This document shows, piece after piece, positions 24,401 through 34,279 of a stretch of DNA of 64,000 nucleotides (the stretch's first letter is position 1; every line of letters begins with the position of its first letter). The notes under the pieces are model-generated. The model made no database searches. It was given only the letters and a program-made list of their open reading frames with translations, and was not told the DNA's origin. The position numbers were made by a program, and so were the translations under genes. Source of the DNA: Dryococelus australis (taxonomy: Eukaryota > Arthropoda > Insecta > Phasmatodea > Phasmatidae); NCBI GenBank assembly GCA_029891345.1, contig CM057009.1:88273416-88337415 (forward strand), given 5' to 3'.

Positions 24401-24658
24401 ACCTTCCACTTACGCAGAACGAATGCGACAGTTGATTTAGGCCTGTTTACCTTCCGTGCAATCGCCCGACTAGACAGTCCACTGAGATGGCAGCCCACAA
24501 TCATGCCTTTATCGAAGTCCAATAGCTCTGTACCTCGTGCCATCTCCTAGTCAACTGGTTATACACCGGCCTGCAGCGTATGTCGGCCACACAAGTCAAC
24601 TGACGTACTGAATTACCTATCTTCACGCGTACCCAAATACTGTTTGGTCGATAGTGTA

Positions 24659-25070
24659 CCTAAGCCATTGCAATCTTTAGTTATACTAGCGAAACCGTAT
24701 ACATTTAGGGAAACCAAATAAGAGAAAAACATAATATTGGTTTAAGCAAGTTGGTTACATCAAAACCAATGTTATTTTATTCAACAAAACTTTTTGCTCA
24801 AGACGTATATAATTTATTAAACACCCACGTTAAATGCACGTATGTACCCAAACACAGTGCATTTCGGGGATTGTTTATTGAAGAGATTTCCATCGTAATA
24901 TTAACAAGCGAATATATTCTACGAGGGTTGGTGCATAAGTCATGGTAACAATCTTTATCATGCTGTGAGTGGGGATCACATTTTCAATTACGCTGACGAA
25001 ATACAAAAATTGAAGGGCATGGGAATATATGGATAATGCAGAGTATATTTTGTATTGGGAGTATCCATAA
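24659..25070. other. No recognisable feature
   Basis: A+T-rich DNA after the right end of the Tc1 element. No gene is seen. Confidence 0.5.
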
Positions 25071-25084
25071 ACATCGAAGTTGTT

Positions 25085-25180
25085 AAAAAATAATTACTCA
25101 TTTTACGGAAAAATTCTGGGGAAATTTTCCGGAACATACTGTAAAATTACAGACACGTAACTTTTTAAAAATGTATTTTC
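25085..25180 (+). repeat. Family H repeat, copy 1
   Basis: CATTTTACGGAAAAATTCTG, then GGGGAAATTTTCCGG, then TACAGACACGTAAC matches the reverse complement of 57085-57225 in the same order. ACGGA and TCCGT strings continue to about 25790, so the element may extend to there. Confidence 0.55.
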
Positions 25181-25873
25181 CGCAAATTTAGTTGTTAGTT
25201 CTTCTGTACTTCTGGATTCAAAAAGAGACTACAAAATTATATTCCATTATTGTTGTGCAGGTGTTTTACTGTGTGTGAAAAATTTAATTCGTTAAAAATA
25301 TAAAAATTTTATTCTGGAGTGATATTTGAACACCAAACAGAAATTATGAAGTCCATAATTCTTATTACTCACCCACGCCAATTTTGTGACAATGTGAGGA
25401 TATAAATGTTATATCTATGAATGTAACTTACGTAAAGATTTAAGTTTCTAGTGATATGTGAATGATTTAAGTGATCCCATGTGTTACAGGTGCCTGACTA
25501 TACGTTTTCATGTTTGGACGCGGACAACCTAACTGCTGCAGTAAAGATAACGATAATTTTTCTGTTATTATAGTGGCTAAGGGGGCCTCGTCTAGACTCG
25601 GTATTATTTGTTTCCTTAACCCAAAGCTATAGGAAATAAGAAAACTTTCCGTATTTTATGTTTACGGAGTCAACTCCGTTTTATTTTATTACGGATCGAA
25701 TTTCCGTGTATTAAAAGTACATTTCTGTGAGTAGACGGACATAAGTAACGGTCCATAAATAAAATCCTGCGTAACGTGTTTATGACACAGGACCTGCGCC
25801 TGGAATCACGGTGTGGAGATCAAAAGCCATGTCCGTTCGCGATTGGTGTTTGGACAAGCAACTTTAGAGGCCG
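25181..25873. other. Possible extension of family H, no gene
   Basis: Scattered TTTCCGT and ACGGA inverted strings between 25640 and 25760 suggest the interior or other end of family H. Nothing else is recognisable. Confidence 0.35.
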
Positions 25874-26077
25874 GTGTTATACTATGCGTTTTTGCCGCTG
25901 AGGCTAAACGGGATGCGGTTTGACGGGACGGGCACAACACATTGTTGTAAATTTGAGGTGTCACACTAGTGCGGCGTTCACTAGTGTGACACCTCACATT
26001 TACATCAATGTGTTGTGCCCGTCCCGTCAAACTGCATCCCGTTTGGCCGCAGCGGCAAAATACGCATAGTATGACAC
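25874..26077. mobile_element. 204-bp near-perfect palindrome (foldback MITE)
   Basis: Arms 25874-25971 and 25979-26077 match at about 93% (six mismatches and one 1-base gap), separated by a 7-base loop CGGCGTT. Outer ends are GTGTYATACTATGCG. The innermost arm is CACTAGTG. Flanks AGGCCG and AGGCGG could be an imperfect 6-bp target duplication. There is no coding capacity. The high arm identity suggests recent origin or continual conversion between arms. Confidence 0.9.
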
Positions 26078-26237
26078 AGGCGGCACAGTGCACGAACAAT
26101 CGCCGCATCTTACTGTCCCTCCTGCTGTCGTTCATGCAACAACAGGGAAGTACACCTTTCCGATAAGACAGTGCTTGCTCATATATAATTCCCTCAAATA
26201 AAGGCGCCTTGCAAAGTTTTCGTCAAACCCCTGGCCA

Positions 26238-26371
26238 ACGCAATCACCTTACATGTCCGTATTGAGTCCATGTGGGGCTGGATGGGGTGTCCCGGACGTC
26301 AACACAGGGTCAACATTGCCCAAATGCGACACCAGGTAGATAGAGCATGAAAACCCATTCCGCAGGATGGG
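26238..26371 (+). pseudogene. Tc1/mariner transposase C-terminal fragment
   Basis: Translation gives WPTQSPYMS and then, in another frame, IESMWGWMG...RVNIAQMRHQVDRA, then a stop (Trp codon to TGA), then PIPQD. The pattern WPxQSPDMSPIEhvWdxmgrxV...laqlr...WNxIPQ is the region around the third catalytic residue in Tc1/mariner transposases. About two bases are missing between MS and IE. It ends where a degenerate SINE begins. It belongs to a different subfamily from the 22-kb element. Confidence 0.75.
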
Positions 26372-26540
26372 GCTACGGGTGGTGTTACAGTGGTCCAACC
26401 AAATCACCATCCACCACGGCGAGCTGGGTTCGATTCTCGGCGGGATCAGATCCGGGTTTGACGTGTGGGAAACATGGCGGATGTTGGTGTTGGCCAGTGA
26501 ATTTTCTCTGGCCCCAGCTGTTTAAGTCCTGCTAAGTAAT
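26372..26540 (+). mobile_element. Degenerate tRNA-derived SINE
   Basis: GGGCTACGGGTGGTGTTACAG resembles a head, GGGTTCGATTCTC is a B box, and CGTGTGGGAAACATGGCGGAT and GAATTTTCTCTGG echo the family S body (CGCATGTGGGAATCGTGCCGGA, GGTTTTCTCGGGG). It is inserted at the end of the transposase fragment. Divergent member or relative of family S. Confidence 0.55.
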
Positions 26541-27309
26541 ATTTATCGTTCTACTTTCCGCACGATATTCTTTAACTTTTCTTGACAATTGCGGTTTACA
26601 TTTCTACTAGAGGAGTGTCACTGGGAAGAAAATTATTTGACACATCCTGCACATGCATTTACACTAGTGAGCAAAATTCAAGGATCGGACAGATTTCTCA
26701 TGTTACGTCGCACAATAGTGATTCAAATAGGCACAAAGCCTTCGAGATATGATGTATGAGTATGAGAAAGGTCAATCAATAACTCTCACCAAGAAAGTAA
26801 TCCAAAATATGGGAAACACTTTATTCACAAGTGGGTTCCTAGCACAGCAGAACATAAGACAGAAACTTCCATGTGAGAGATGCAGGTAAAAGCAATGCAG
26901 TGCTCAGTATGGGATATGGTCACCCCCGACTACGATACAGAATGTGCACCAGTGTGCATGCTCAGTATGACGTCGACGAAATCTTGAGGCATCGTGGTCA
27001 TTCCTCTTGTAGTGCCAGTAGCTGTTGTGGAGTCGTTGCTGTCCGCGGACGATATGCTGCAAACTTCAATATGTGAAACATTTAATCAGCTTATACATAT
27101 GCGTAGCGAAGATAACCTGTCCTTAAAGTTGTGAATGTAATAACGAATTTCATGAACCAGTTAACTTTCGTATTGATTTATCTGCCAGACTTGTAACGCA
27201 GAACACCGATGGTTTAAAGAAGAAGGCAGTGAGAACATCTGCTACATTTCACATTACCTGAAAGAAAATATTGCTACGGTTACGTGTTTGTTCACATTGA
27301 AAAGAGCTA
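26541..27309. other. Possible remnant of a Tc1-type element, non-coding
   Basis: TACACTAGTGAGCAAAATTC at 26661 has the look of a Tc1-type end (CACT...GAGCAAAATT...AAGGAT). I find no matching opposite end and no transposase motif downstream. The rest has no recognised feature. Confidence 0.25.
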
Positions 27310-27545
27310 TAGGCTGTTCACCGAAAAGTGAGCACTTTTTAAGGCCCTTCTATTTTTTACTTTCATCCAATTTTCATCTTCCTGCTGCTCTTTTATACAA
27401 ACATTGCAATGTGACCAATAAACACAGTGTATACATTTCATCATCATCAAAATTTAATGCCTGGGGCTGCAATACAATATATTTACTAGCGCTTAATGCC
27501 TGTTGGGAGGACCTTAAGAAGTGCTCACTTTATTGTGAAGAGTCC
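27310..27545. mobile_element. Family B MITE, copy B1 (internally deleted)
   Basis: Left end TAGGCTGTTCACC plus GAGCACTTTTTAAGGCCC; right end GTGCTCACTTTATTGTGAA in reverse orientation. TA precedes the left end. It is shorter (236 bp) than copies at 52, 56 and 58 kb (394-415 bp). Confidence 0.7.
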
Positions 27546-29159
27546 CGCAGAAACCAAAACATTTTAAAAACTCTAAGAAATAAAATAAATAGGTTGTAAA
27601 GAATGAACTGATTTCGAATTCCTCATTAAATACACATATCTGCGACATGCATCTACCTATAATCATAAGCCGTAACGTGTGACACGTGACGACATAACTT
27701 TGAAGACGGTATGTTAGAAATGTGATAATCGAGTGGGGATTTCAGTGATGAGGCAGTAGTGCATGCTGTCTGTAATGGAGTGTGTATCTGTTTATTGCAA
27801 ACAACGCGAATCTCTCTTTGTTTATTTGCACTCACCATAGAGAAGCCCACAACTGTGACTCAGGCTGATTTCAATTTAAATTTTTCCCGTTGAACTAAAT
27901 AGCCAACGAATAACTCAAGACCCACAGAAACCTGACTGCCTACCTATTAGTGAGGAATGAGCTGGTCAACTATCGGCTATCCACCACGGTTATTCGATTA
28001 CATCCATGAAAAGGCAACGACTACAAAAATCTCAATCACTCAGTGTTCTCCATACGTTTCGAACATGTTAAATTTCGTGTCTTTACGTTCTTCTCTTTCC
28101 GGTTAAAAACTTGTCGGTTTGATCCTTAGCGAGGATTTCCCTGCATTTCTCCTCTCGCCCCAGCCTGGGCATTGTTCGCAAACAAACGAGTATCAGAGAG
28201 TTGGCGCGCCTTGTAATGGGAGACGAGGGAAGCCCTTTTATCTCGCTCCTTGCTAGCTCTGGTGTTGCAATCCGATAATATGAACAAACTTCCAACTCCG
28301 AACTGAGAGAAGGGTTTGCTCCATCCAACAAAATGCTTGTACGTATAGGGCCAAATATATATTTCGCAGTTCCAAGAAAATATTTTCGTGAGTAAACAAA
28401 ACTTTTAAAGCAACAATATTTATCTTGGATAAACAAAACCTCTGCATAGGGCCAAAAATATTAGACTGCGAAAAAAATATTTAGTTGGATCAGCTGTAGG
28501 TATTTGCTTGGCTACTCATTCGATTGCATTCGTTCGAAAATACAGCTCGAGAGTTTGTTTGCAATTGTTGTGACAATTCGGATAGTAACAGTGCTGGTTA
28601 GTGCATTTATTGATGCTTAATGATTAAATAACACCATAATAAGACATGTTTAACAGGAAACTAAACATAAAGCTGTAAAACTTGAAATATTTATATATGC
28701 ACTTTGTCCACTTATTGAATTGTATACAGTATGTTCCGCGACTCAACCGACATAGAAACGTTGTTTTATTCAAGAAAACACTTTTCTCAGTGTGGCAGCG
28801 CCAGTTGAAGCACATCGCTCATAGCTCCTCCCGAAGGCAGACAAGCAAAAGCTCTCTCCCTCATGCAAACATTTCTCCTCTAGCTCAAGCCCTCGATCAG
28901 GCGCGCTAAGCGCAACTACTATAATAAACTAAGGCATCTTCCGCAACCTCTGCAGTGCGCAAATTCCGTTAACACATTGTTCCGTTACCTGTCTCAAGAC
29001 GAATCTGTGTACATCGTTCATTAATCTACTCCCGGCCAATGTAGCGCATCAACTGCACGAGGTCCGCAGCACAAATGCTTCGTGCGATGATGTCAAGTTG
29101 ACGCGAATTGCTGGCGGTGACGCTCCACGAGAGACGTCAGAGAGCTAAAAGAACTTGAA
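27546..29159. other. No recognisable feature
   Basis: Short frames on both strands show no motif. 28800-29110 is somewhat G+C-richer without identifiable content. Confidence 0.5.
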
Positions 29160-29362
29160 AAATTTTCCCTTAATATGCGAAGGCGTGAATGTAGAACTCG
29201 AACTTGTATAGTTTTCCCTTAAAATGTGCAGGCGTGTATGTAAAACTGGAACTTGTATAGTTTTTCTTTAATATGTGTAGGCGTGTATGTACAAGTCGAT
29301 CATATATAGTTTTTCCTTAACATGTGTAGGCGTGTATGTGGAAGTTGAACTTGTATAGTTTT
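29160..29362. repeat. 49-bp minisatellite, about four copies
   Basis: GGCGTG recurs at 29182, 29231, 29280 and 29329, a period of exactly 49 bp. The unit is TTTTCCCTTAATATGTG, YAGGCGTGTATGT, then GAACTTGTATAG. Units differ at several bases. Confidence 0.92.
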
Positions 29363-29429
29363 CAATATGGTTAAACTATATTAGTATACAACATTCTTTA
29401 TTATTTAAGTGCGCAATGTATGGTTAGGG

Positions 29430-29734
29430 TGTGCGAGATTTATGGTTACATGCTGTGCAGTCTCCATTATTAATTTCCAGCCAACACGGCGGAATAAGTG
29501 CACTGTCGTTGTTCCGTACTTTCGTGCAGCCAGATACGCACTTAGAAACTGAACAAAGAACAACATCGCGCGAGATTGCCAGCAGCTGCACGAAAGTAAG
29601 CAACAGTAGACGGCGCAGCAAGAACTCCCGGCCGCGACGTCGCACCACAGCCAACAAGCAGACATCCTCAGTGGCCGCCGAGAGCTTCTTCCTGCGTTGT
29701 CCCAACTGACAAGCAGGGCGCTGTCAGTCACCAG
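29430..29734. other. CpG-rich segment, unknown
   Basis: Noticeably richer in G+C and CpG than its surroundings. Overlapping frames of about 92-108 codons exist on both strands, as expected from composition. It contains CCGGCCGCGACGTCGCACC. It could be a promoter or 5' exon or part of an older insertion. I cannot assign a function. Confidence 0.3.
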
Positions 29735-30857
29735 GGGCCCGTTTCACAAAAATTGCAAGTCTACGAGTTACAAGTTGGAACTAGTGAGTAGGAAGAAATT
29801 TGTGTTCCACAAACCTACAAGCGTTTACTAGTATCTGCAAGACAATTTTTATCAGTTACAAGAGAGTTTTTGAATAGGTACAAGTAGTTCGGCTTCACGA
29901 ATTTACCTACAAGCGTGCTCTAAGCACTTGTAAAAAATATCATTTTCTTACAAGAATGGAGAGATAGGTAGAAATTTCCAAAAGTTATTAATAATGGCTT
30001 GTTTGGCGTCTAATTCAATATAAATCGAATTTCTCATACTTTGTTTTTGTGGATCATAAACAAAAATGTTTTTTAGCAGTTCAGAAGAAGATTAAACAAA
30101 CATAATGAACTTGGATATCAGATATGTCGAAGATCATTTAGGTTAAGAGTGGATATGTAGTTTCGTTTTTTTGTGTGTATATATAATGGCTTCGCCAACA
30201 GCTTATAAACCCCGGATACAATTATATTACATTTTATATTTCCAGTTTACGGTAATGGTAAATCCATATCATTATCGACAGACAAGTATCATACAAGGCA
30301 AAATGAAAACTTGTACATAAATGTGTTTCACTCATATAAGCTAAAACGATTGTAGTTATGTAATTTTTTGGTGCATGTAACGTAAAAGATCTCTAATGTT
30401 GTAGAAAAATTGTACTGTGCCAATTCTTACAAATGTAATGTTTATTTTTATTTGACTAAAATGTATTCCTTTTTAGGTTACATCTCTTTCCCGGAATTTA
30501 AGGACAAAAGCCATCACACTGTCTGGAATATTCTCCCATTTCTATAATTTTTTGGGCATCGTTAACTTATCTGAAAAAGTACCAAACAAGACATCTTTAG
30601 TTTCTCTGACCTTGTTCAGTGCAGTCAATTAATTTTCATTTGATTTCGGCATTTTGTTTCCTTGTAAAATAAACGAGCAGACGTGTAGAAAAGAAGTAGT
30701 AATTACTAGTGTACAGAAACTTCTCAGAAACATAAATCACAAGCCCTTGTACATATTATTGTTGTTCGTAAAACGGAATTTACAAGTACTTGTAGATAGC
30801 AGTACTTGTAATTTGTAACTAACAATTTGTAAACTTGCAGTTTTGTGAAACGTGCCA
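29735..30857. mobile_element. PIF/Harbinger-like element with Myb remnant, 1.12 kb
   Basis: The ends are inverted, GGGCCCGTTTCACAAAA on the left and TGGCACGTTTCACAAAA read from the right. Both continue into TTGCAAGT- and TTACAAGTT-type text. CAG flanks both ends (29732-29734 and 30858-30860), a possible 3-bp target duplication, though not the usual TWA. The interior holds a decayed Myb/SANT-like frame, which supports the superfamily call. Confidence 0.75.
30473..30652 (-). pseudogene. Myb/SANT-like protein of Harbinger element, decayed
   Basis: From ATG 30652 the frame reads MPKSNEN, stop, LTALNKVRETKDVLFGTF, SDKLTMPKKL, stop, KWENIPDSV. The string 'L..LV...K.VLFGKFSDxLT...KKxaWe.Ia..vN' is characteristic of the Myb/SANT-like DNA-binding domain (Myb_DNA-bind_5 type) used by Harbinger and related systems. 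In Harbinger elements the Myb-like protein brings the transposase to the element ends in the nucleus. There are two in-frame stops inside the domain. The frame ends at TAA 30473-30475. No transposase is present in this copy. Confidence 0.7.
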
Positions 30858-30911
30858 CAGATGTTTCACAGCATACTACATATGATCAGGGTTGATTTTC
30901 ATATCCAGTTT

Positions 30912-31115
30912 TGGGGCCGTGGGGCTGAAGTTATTGAGACTACTCAACTCCAACCAAGATGTGCTGGGTTCAATTCCCGGCGAGAGTAACCTTGTTCTCC
31001 ACATGAGGCAAACTAGGTGCACGTTCCCGTTGAACGGCAGGTTTTCTCGGGACACTCCCGTTTACCCCTGTCCTAGTATTCCGCCGCTCCGTCTTCACCT
31101 CATAACATATTCTTA
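30912..31115 (+). mobile_element. SINE family S, copy 3 (divergent)
   Basis: GGGGCCGTGGGGCTGAAG head, GGGTTCAATTCCCGG B box, then ACATGAGGCAAAC and AGGTTTTCTCGGGACACTCCC from the family body, CCGCCGCTCCGTC, and ending at TTCTTAA. More diverged than the 39.9-kb copy; the 3' end is truncated or decayed. Confidence 0.75.
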
Positions 31116-31629
31116 AATAATACACTCATTCGAGTGAAACATTTAACACCATGAAGGGGACATACAAATGAAGCTAAACACGCGCTCTAAAATAGAAAAA
31201 AGTTAAAACTGCTCCAAATCAGTTAATTGGACTACAGATCTGTTGAAACTGCTCCACCTCAATAAGCGAAACGCTACTTACTGATCATTTCAGTTTCTGG
31301 TACTCACTGATTCAACAGTGATATCTACTGACTCCTAGTGAATTGCACTGGCCTAGAAGTTAAACCTGCGGGCATTCCACTGACTTCGCCAATAGATTAC
31401 GAACTCTTTAACTTAAGATTCAGTAAGACAGTTCGACTGGTTCAAATCACTGACTCAGATTAAGTACAGACAGGAAATGTGAAGCAGGATACGATCCATA
31501 AGCAAATGACTAGTATTCACGCAGCAGCGCCTTATGAGCTCATATTAAAAATAATATAAATACATGTATTTCTAGAACCCATAAAACTGTAGGTACTCAT
31601 CGTTAGTGAGCTCTTAAATGTTCCTACAG

Positions 31630-31850
31630 ACGCCAGTACGCCTCGTCGTCGTGAAAGTGCACCTTTTATGCACGTTCCGGACGAAATATTGGCCAGCGCG
31701 AAGGCCGATTTTCACAGCACAGAATTGCTACTCATGCGAGACATAACACCACGACAGCGACGCGAGTATGAAAGCAGCGCGTTGAAGAGCACAGAACGAG
31801 TCGGAAAACCTGGAGCAGAACCAAGAAATGTGATGACACCACGGGGCTAG
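31630..31850 (+). CDS. Candidate terminal coding exon, unknown product
   Basis: TTCCTACAG|AC at 31621-31631 is a good splice acceptor with an upstream pyrimidine-leaning tract. The frame after it is open for 73 codons to TAG 31848-31850. The protein has balanced composition unlike the A+T-driven frames nearby: ASTPRRRESAPFMHVPDEI, then KADFHSTELLLMRD, RQRREYESSALKST. CpG and G+C are high only across this stretch. An AATAAA sits at 32349. I recognise no family. It may be the last exon of a host gene or a piece of an older element. Upstream exons were not located. Confidence 0.3.
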
Positions 31851-34033
31851 AGACTAACAAAATATTAATGCCACGAGTTGTGCTCGAAATAATTCCGTCT
31901 TGACTCTCCCGTCACATAACATGACTTCTCAGCATGCTTATCCACTGTTCAAGTTTCTAGATAAACGCAGCTATGGCTAAATCTCTGTGCAAATATCGCT
32001 GATAATTCATAAATAATTCTTAAAATTATCCCTGTACTCTCTATTTACGAACAACCAATTATTCCAAAATATTTGTGTTCAACATGTGCCATAGGGGTGT
32101 TATTTTTAACTATTGCATGTTTAGTTTCTATGTTATTTTTACATACGATCCTGAATTTTCCAAAGGAGTTGGCACTGAAATATACAAAACATATTTCGTT
32201 CGGGTGAGGAATTTTATGCGACCATTAGTGGAATTTGTAGTGCAAAGAATAACAATTTAAAAGTGTAACCTGGGAATAGGAAATGTGTTGCTTGATAAAG
32301 CGGTAGTGATTTTTTGTGTATTTATAATAATTTTCAAAGTATATAATTAAATAAAGTGCCAAACGGAAAGTATTCCTCAACAATTAAAGCAGTATTATGT
32401 GTGTGTGTTTAAAAATTCTACAGCGCTGCGATTATGATTTCAGATCTTCGAAGTTCAGAGTAGCTTATGGATGAGTTCTTGCCTGTAGAAATGCAGCATT
32501 TACTGCCCTCTCAGACAACATTCTGAATTAAGCTCTATCTGGAAGCTCAGGCTATTTTTATTGTTGCTAAAATTATTTAGTCCTATTTACCAACAATTTA
32601 AGAAAGCAACTGCCGCAATTATTTTCCAGATTATGTGAATCAATGCACACCAATATTTTGGGGTGTATGAAACCTTAATTACTGAAGTGAAATTTCGAAA
32701 TATTTTACAGAGAATATCTGTTAATTTTAGTTTAAACGCAAGGTTAAACTGAGCAGTAATCTATAGTTCATTGCAGACTCGAATAATATTGCATCCTTTC
32801 TACTTGAGAGTAAAAATTTAATGAAGAGGCCCGTAAGTTAAAATTCCGGTTAAAACAAAATATTCAGTAATTTGATGGAAAAATATTTTTATTGCAGTTA
32901 TCGCGTAACAGTGGCAATAACAACATTTTAAAAAGTTCTAATTTTATTTCACTTATATTTGGTGTTCAAGTCTGTTGCATAATTAGATTTTTAACATTGT
33001 ACATTTATTTACTTTTTTTTGATTCCAGCTTCTTTCTTGTAAAAAAAATGCCTAAAATCAATATCTGAAATCACAGTAAAGGGTTGTGTCTCTGATTTGT
33101 GTGTGTGTGTGTGTTTGCGCTCCCTCCCTCAAAAATTCTTTAATCATATGCTTGGACACAAAAAAAAATCTTGGTTCTCATCCAACAAACATACTGAGCG
33201 AATGCTTTCCAAGTTTGTAGTTTCAATCATTTTATCGCTTTCCATCACCTGTGAGTTTTGTTTCATTTATTCATACATAAAGATGATGAAAAACCAATTA
33301 AAAAAGTCATGCCTTTATTTCAAACTTGTTTAAAGGCAAATGAATATTGCTTCACTTGATGGCGGAAACACGACTCTCTTAATAATATTAAAATCAAGGC
33401 ATTCAAAGTCGAAACGTAATATAATATTTTACAGGCTTGGTATTGTACAGAATTCTGACGTCTTAAATTACAGCGCCTTCATAATGAAAATTTCAGTTTT
33501 CCAATCAATAAGTGGATTTAATATATTTGTGATCATATTGTTAAGGGACATGTCAGATGTTTTACCTAAAACAATAAAACCGAATTATTATTTGATATTT
33601 AGAACTATTTATATACCTTTTAAATTATATTACTAAACATGAGATACACTGTTATTGGGAAATGTAAATTTTAATTAGCGAGCGGTGGACTGTGTTTCGT
33701 TGTCATAGCAACGTCAGTTTTGAAAACACCGTGCGACCGTAGCCCTCCGACATTGCCGAATATCATTCTCCAGAAAAATGTACATTTTTAACAAGATTTT
33801 TAGCGTACCGACGGACAATGAACGTTTTGAAGTAAGGCTTTGTGGTGGTGGCCATCTTGGGCGATGCAGGCTCCAAGGAACCGTTGAGACTTTTTCCGGC
33901 AGGTTCTTAAATATATGTTTTGCTGTGTCCCGAGATTTGAAAGCAGGATTATGATGAATTGAGGACGTGCAACGCAGTGAAGAGAGCTTGATCGAGCGAC
34001 ATTCGTGCATGTAGATAGTGTAATTGTGTTATA
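31851..34033. other. Mostly featureless; GT run
   Basis: A GT microsatellite lies at 33098-33115. Minus-strand 33714-34010 is a 98-codon frame with no recognised motif. Nothing else is supportable. Confidence 0.5.
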
Positions 34034-34279
34034 TTCTGTTCACTGTAAACTAGGCACTTTTGAAATCAGTCTTTGAAAAATATCACTGCCCCTACCTACT
34101 GGCTGGAATTCGCCCAGTAAAGTTGGTAGCGACAGAAGGAAAATAGCCCAATCCCGTGTCTTAGCGTTGAGTTAAAAGGGCTAGGAAAATATTAAGTGAT
34201 CAGTCTCAGGGCAATGGTAATTTTACATATGGTGGAAGAATACACAACGTGCACACAAGTAAATCTTTAGCAGGGCTTT
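34034..34279 (+). mobile_element. Family B MITE, copy B2 (right end missing)
   Basis: TA then TTCTGTTCACTGTAAACT, GGCACTTTTGAAATCA, then CCCAGTAAAGTTGGTA as in copy B5 (58374). It ends in AGCAGGGCTTTCAAA without the terminal inverted repeat. Confidence 0.7.

Larger units (their letters stand above)
22026..24543 (-). pseudogene. Tc1-like transposase, dead, split by LTR
   Basis: A cut-and-paste transposase of the Tc1 group, starting at ATG 24543 (MARGTELLDF). The N-terminal helix-turn-helix (LSSRAIARKVNRPKSTVAFV) runs to RKWKV, where a 1,482-bp insertion interrupts codon V. The frame resumes at 22914 with DGHCAKAARFGRSPILTDR, a second HTH region ending GVSVSI, then WKSVLWSDESRF (first catalytic Asp in WSDE), VWGCLTAF, FQDANAMCH, and SPDLNPIERLWD (third acidic residue in NPIE). 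Excising insertion plus duplication leaves exactly 344 codons including the TAA at 22026, so no frameshift has occurred. Defects are in-frame stops at 22752-22754 (TGA), 22671-22673 (TAA) and 22632-22634 (TAG), and DDN to DAN at the second catalytic Asp. Long inactive. Confidence 0.95.
21963..24656 (-). mobile_element. Tc1/mariner-like element carrying an LTR insertion
   Basis: The ends are inverted: CACTATCGACCAAAAAGT from 21963 and CACTATCGACCAAACAGT read from 24656. Each is followed by a version of ATTTGGGNAC, and TA flanks both ends. Removing the 1,482-bp insertion and its duplicated 4 bp leaves about 1.2 kb, a normal compact Tc1-like length. It encodes one transposase on the minus strand with about 110 bp of 5' and 60 bp of 3' flank. 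Confidence 0.93.

Noticed and set aside
26661-27076. Complete Tc1 element
   Set aside because: One plausible end only; no inverted partner or transposase motif.
31200-31460. Relative of the giant foldback element
   Set aside because: Shares GAAACTGCTCCAYC and many ACTGA strings, but order is not preserved; too weak.
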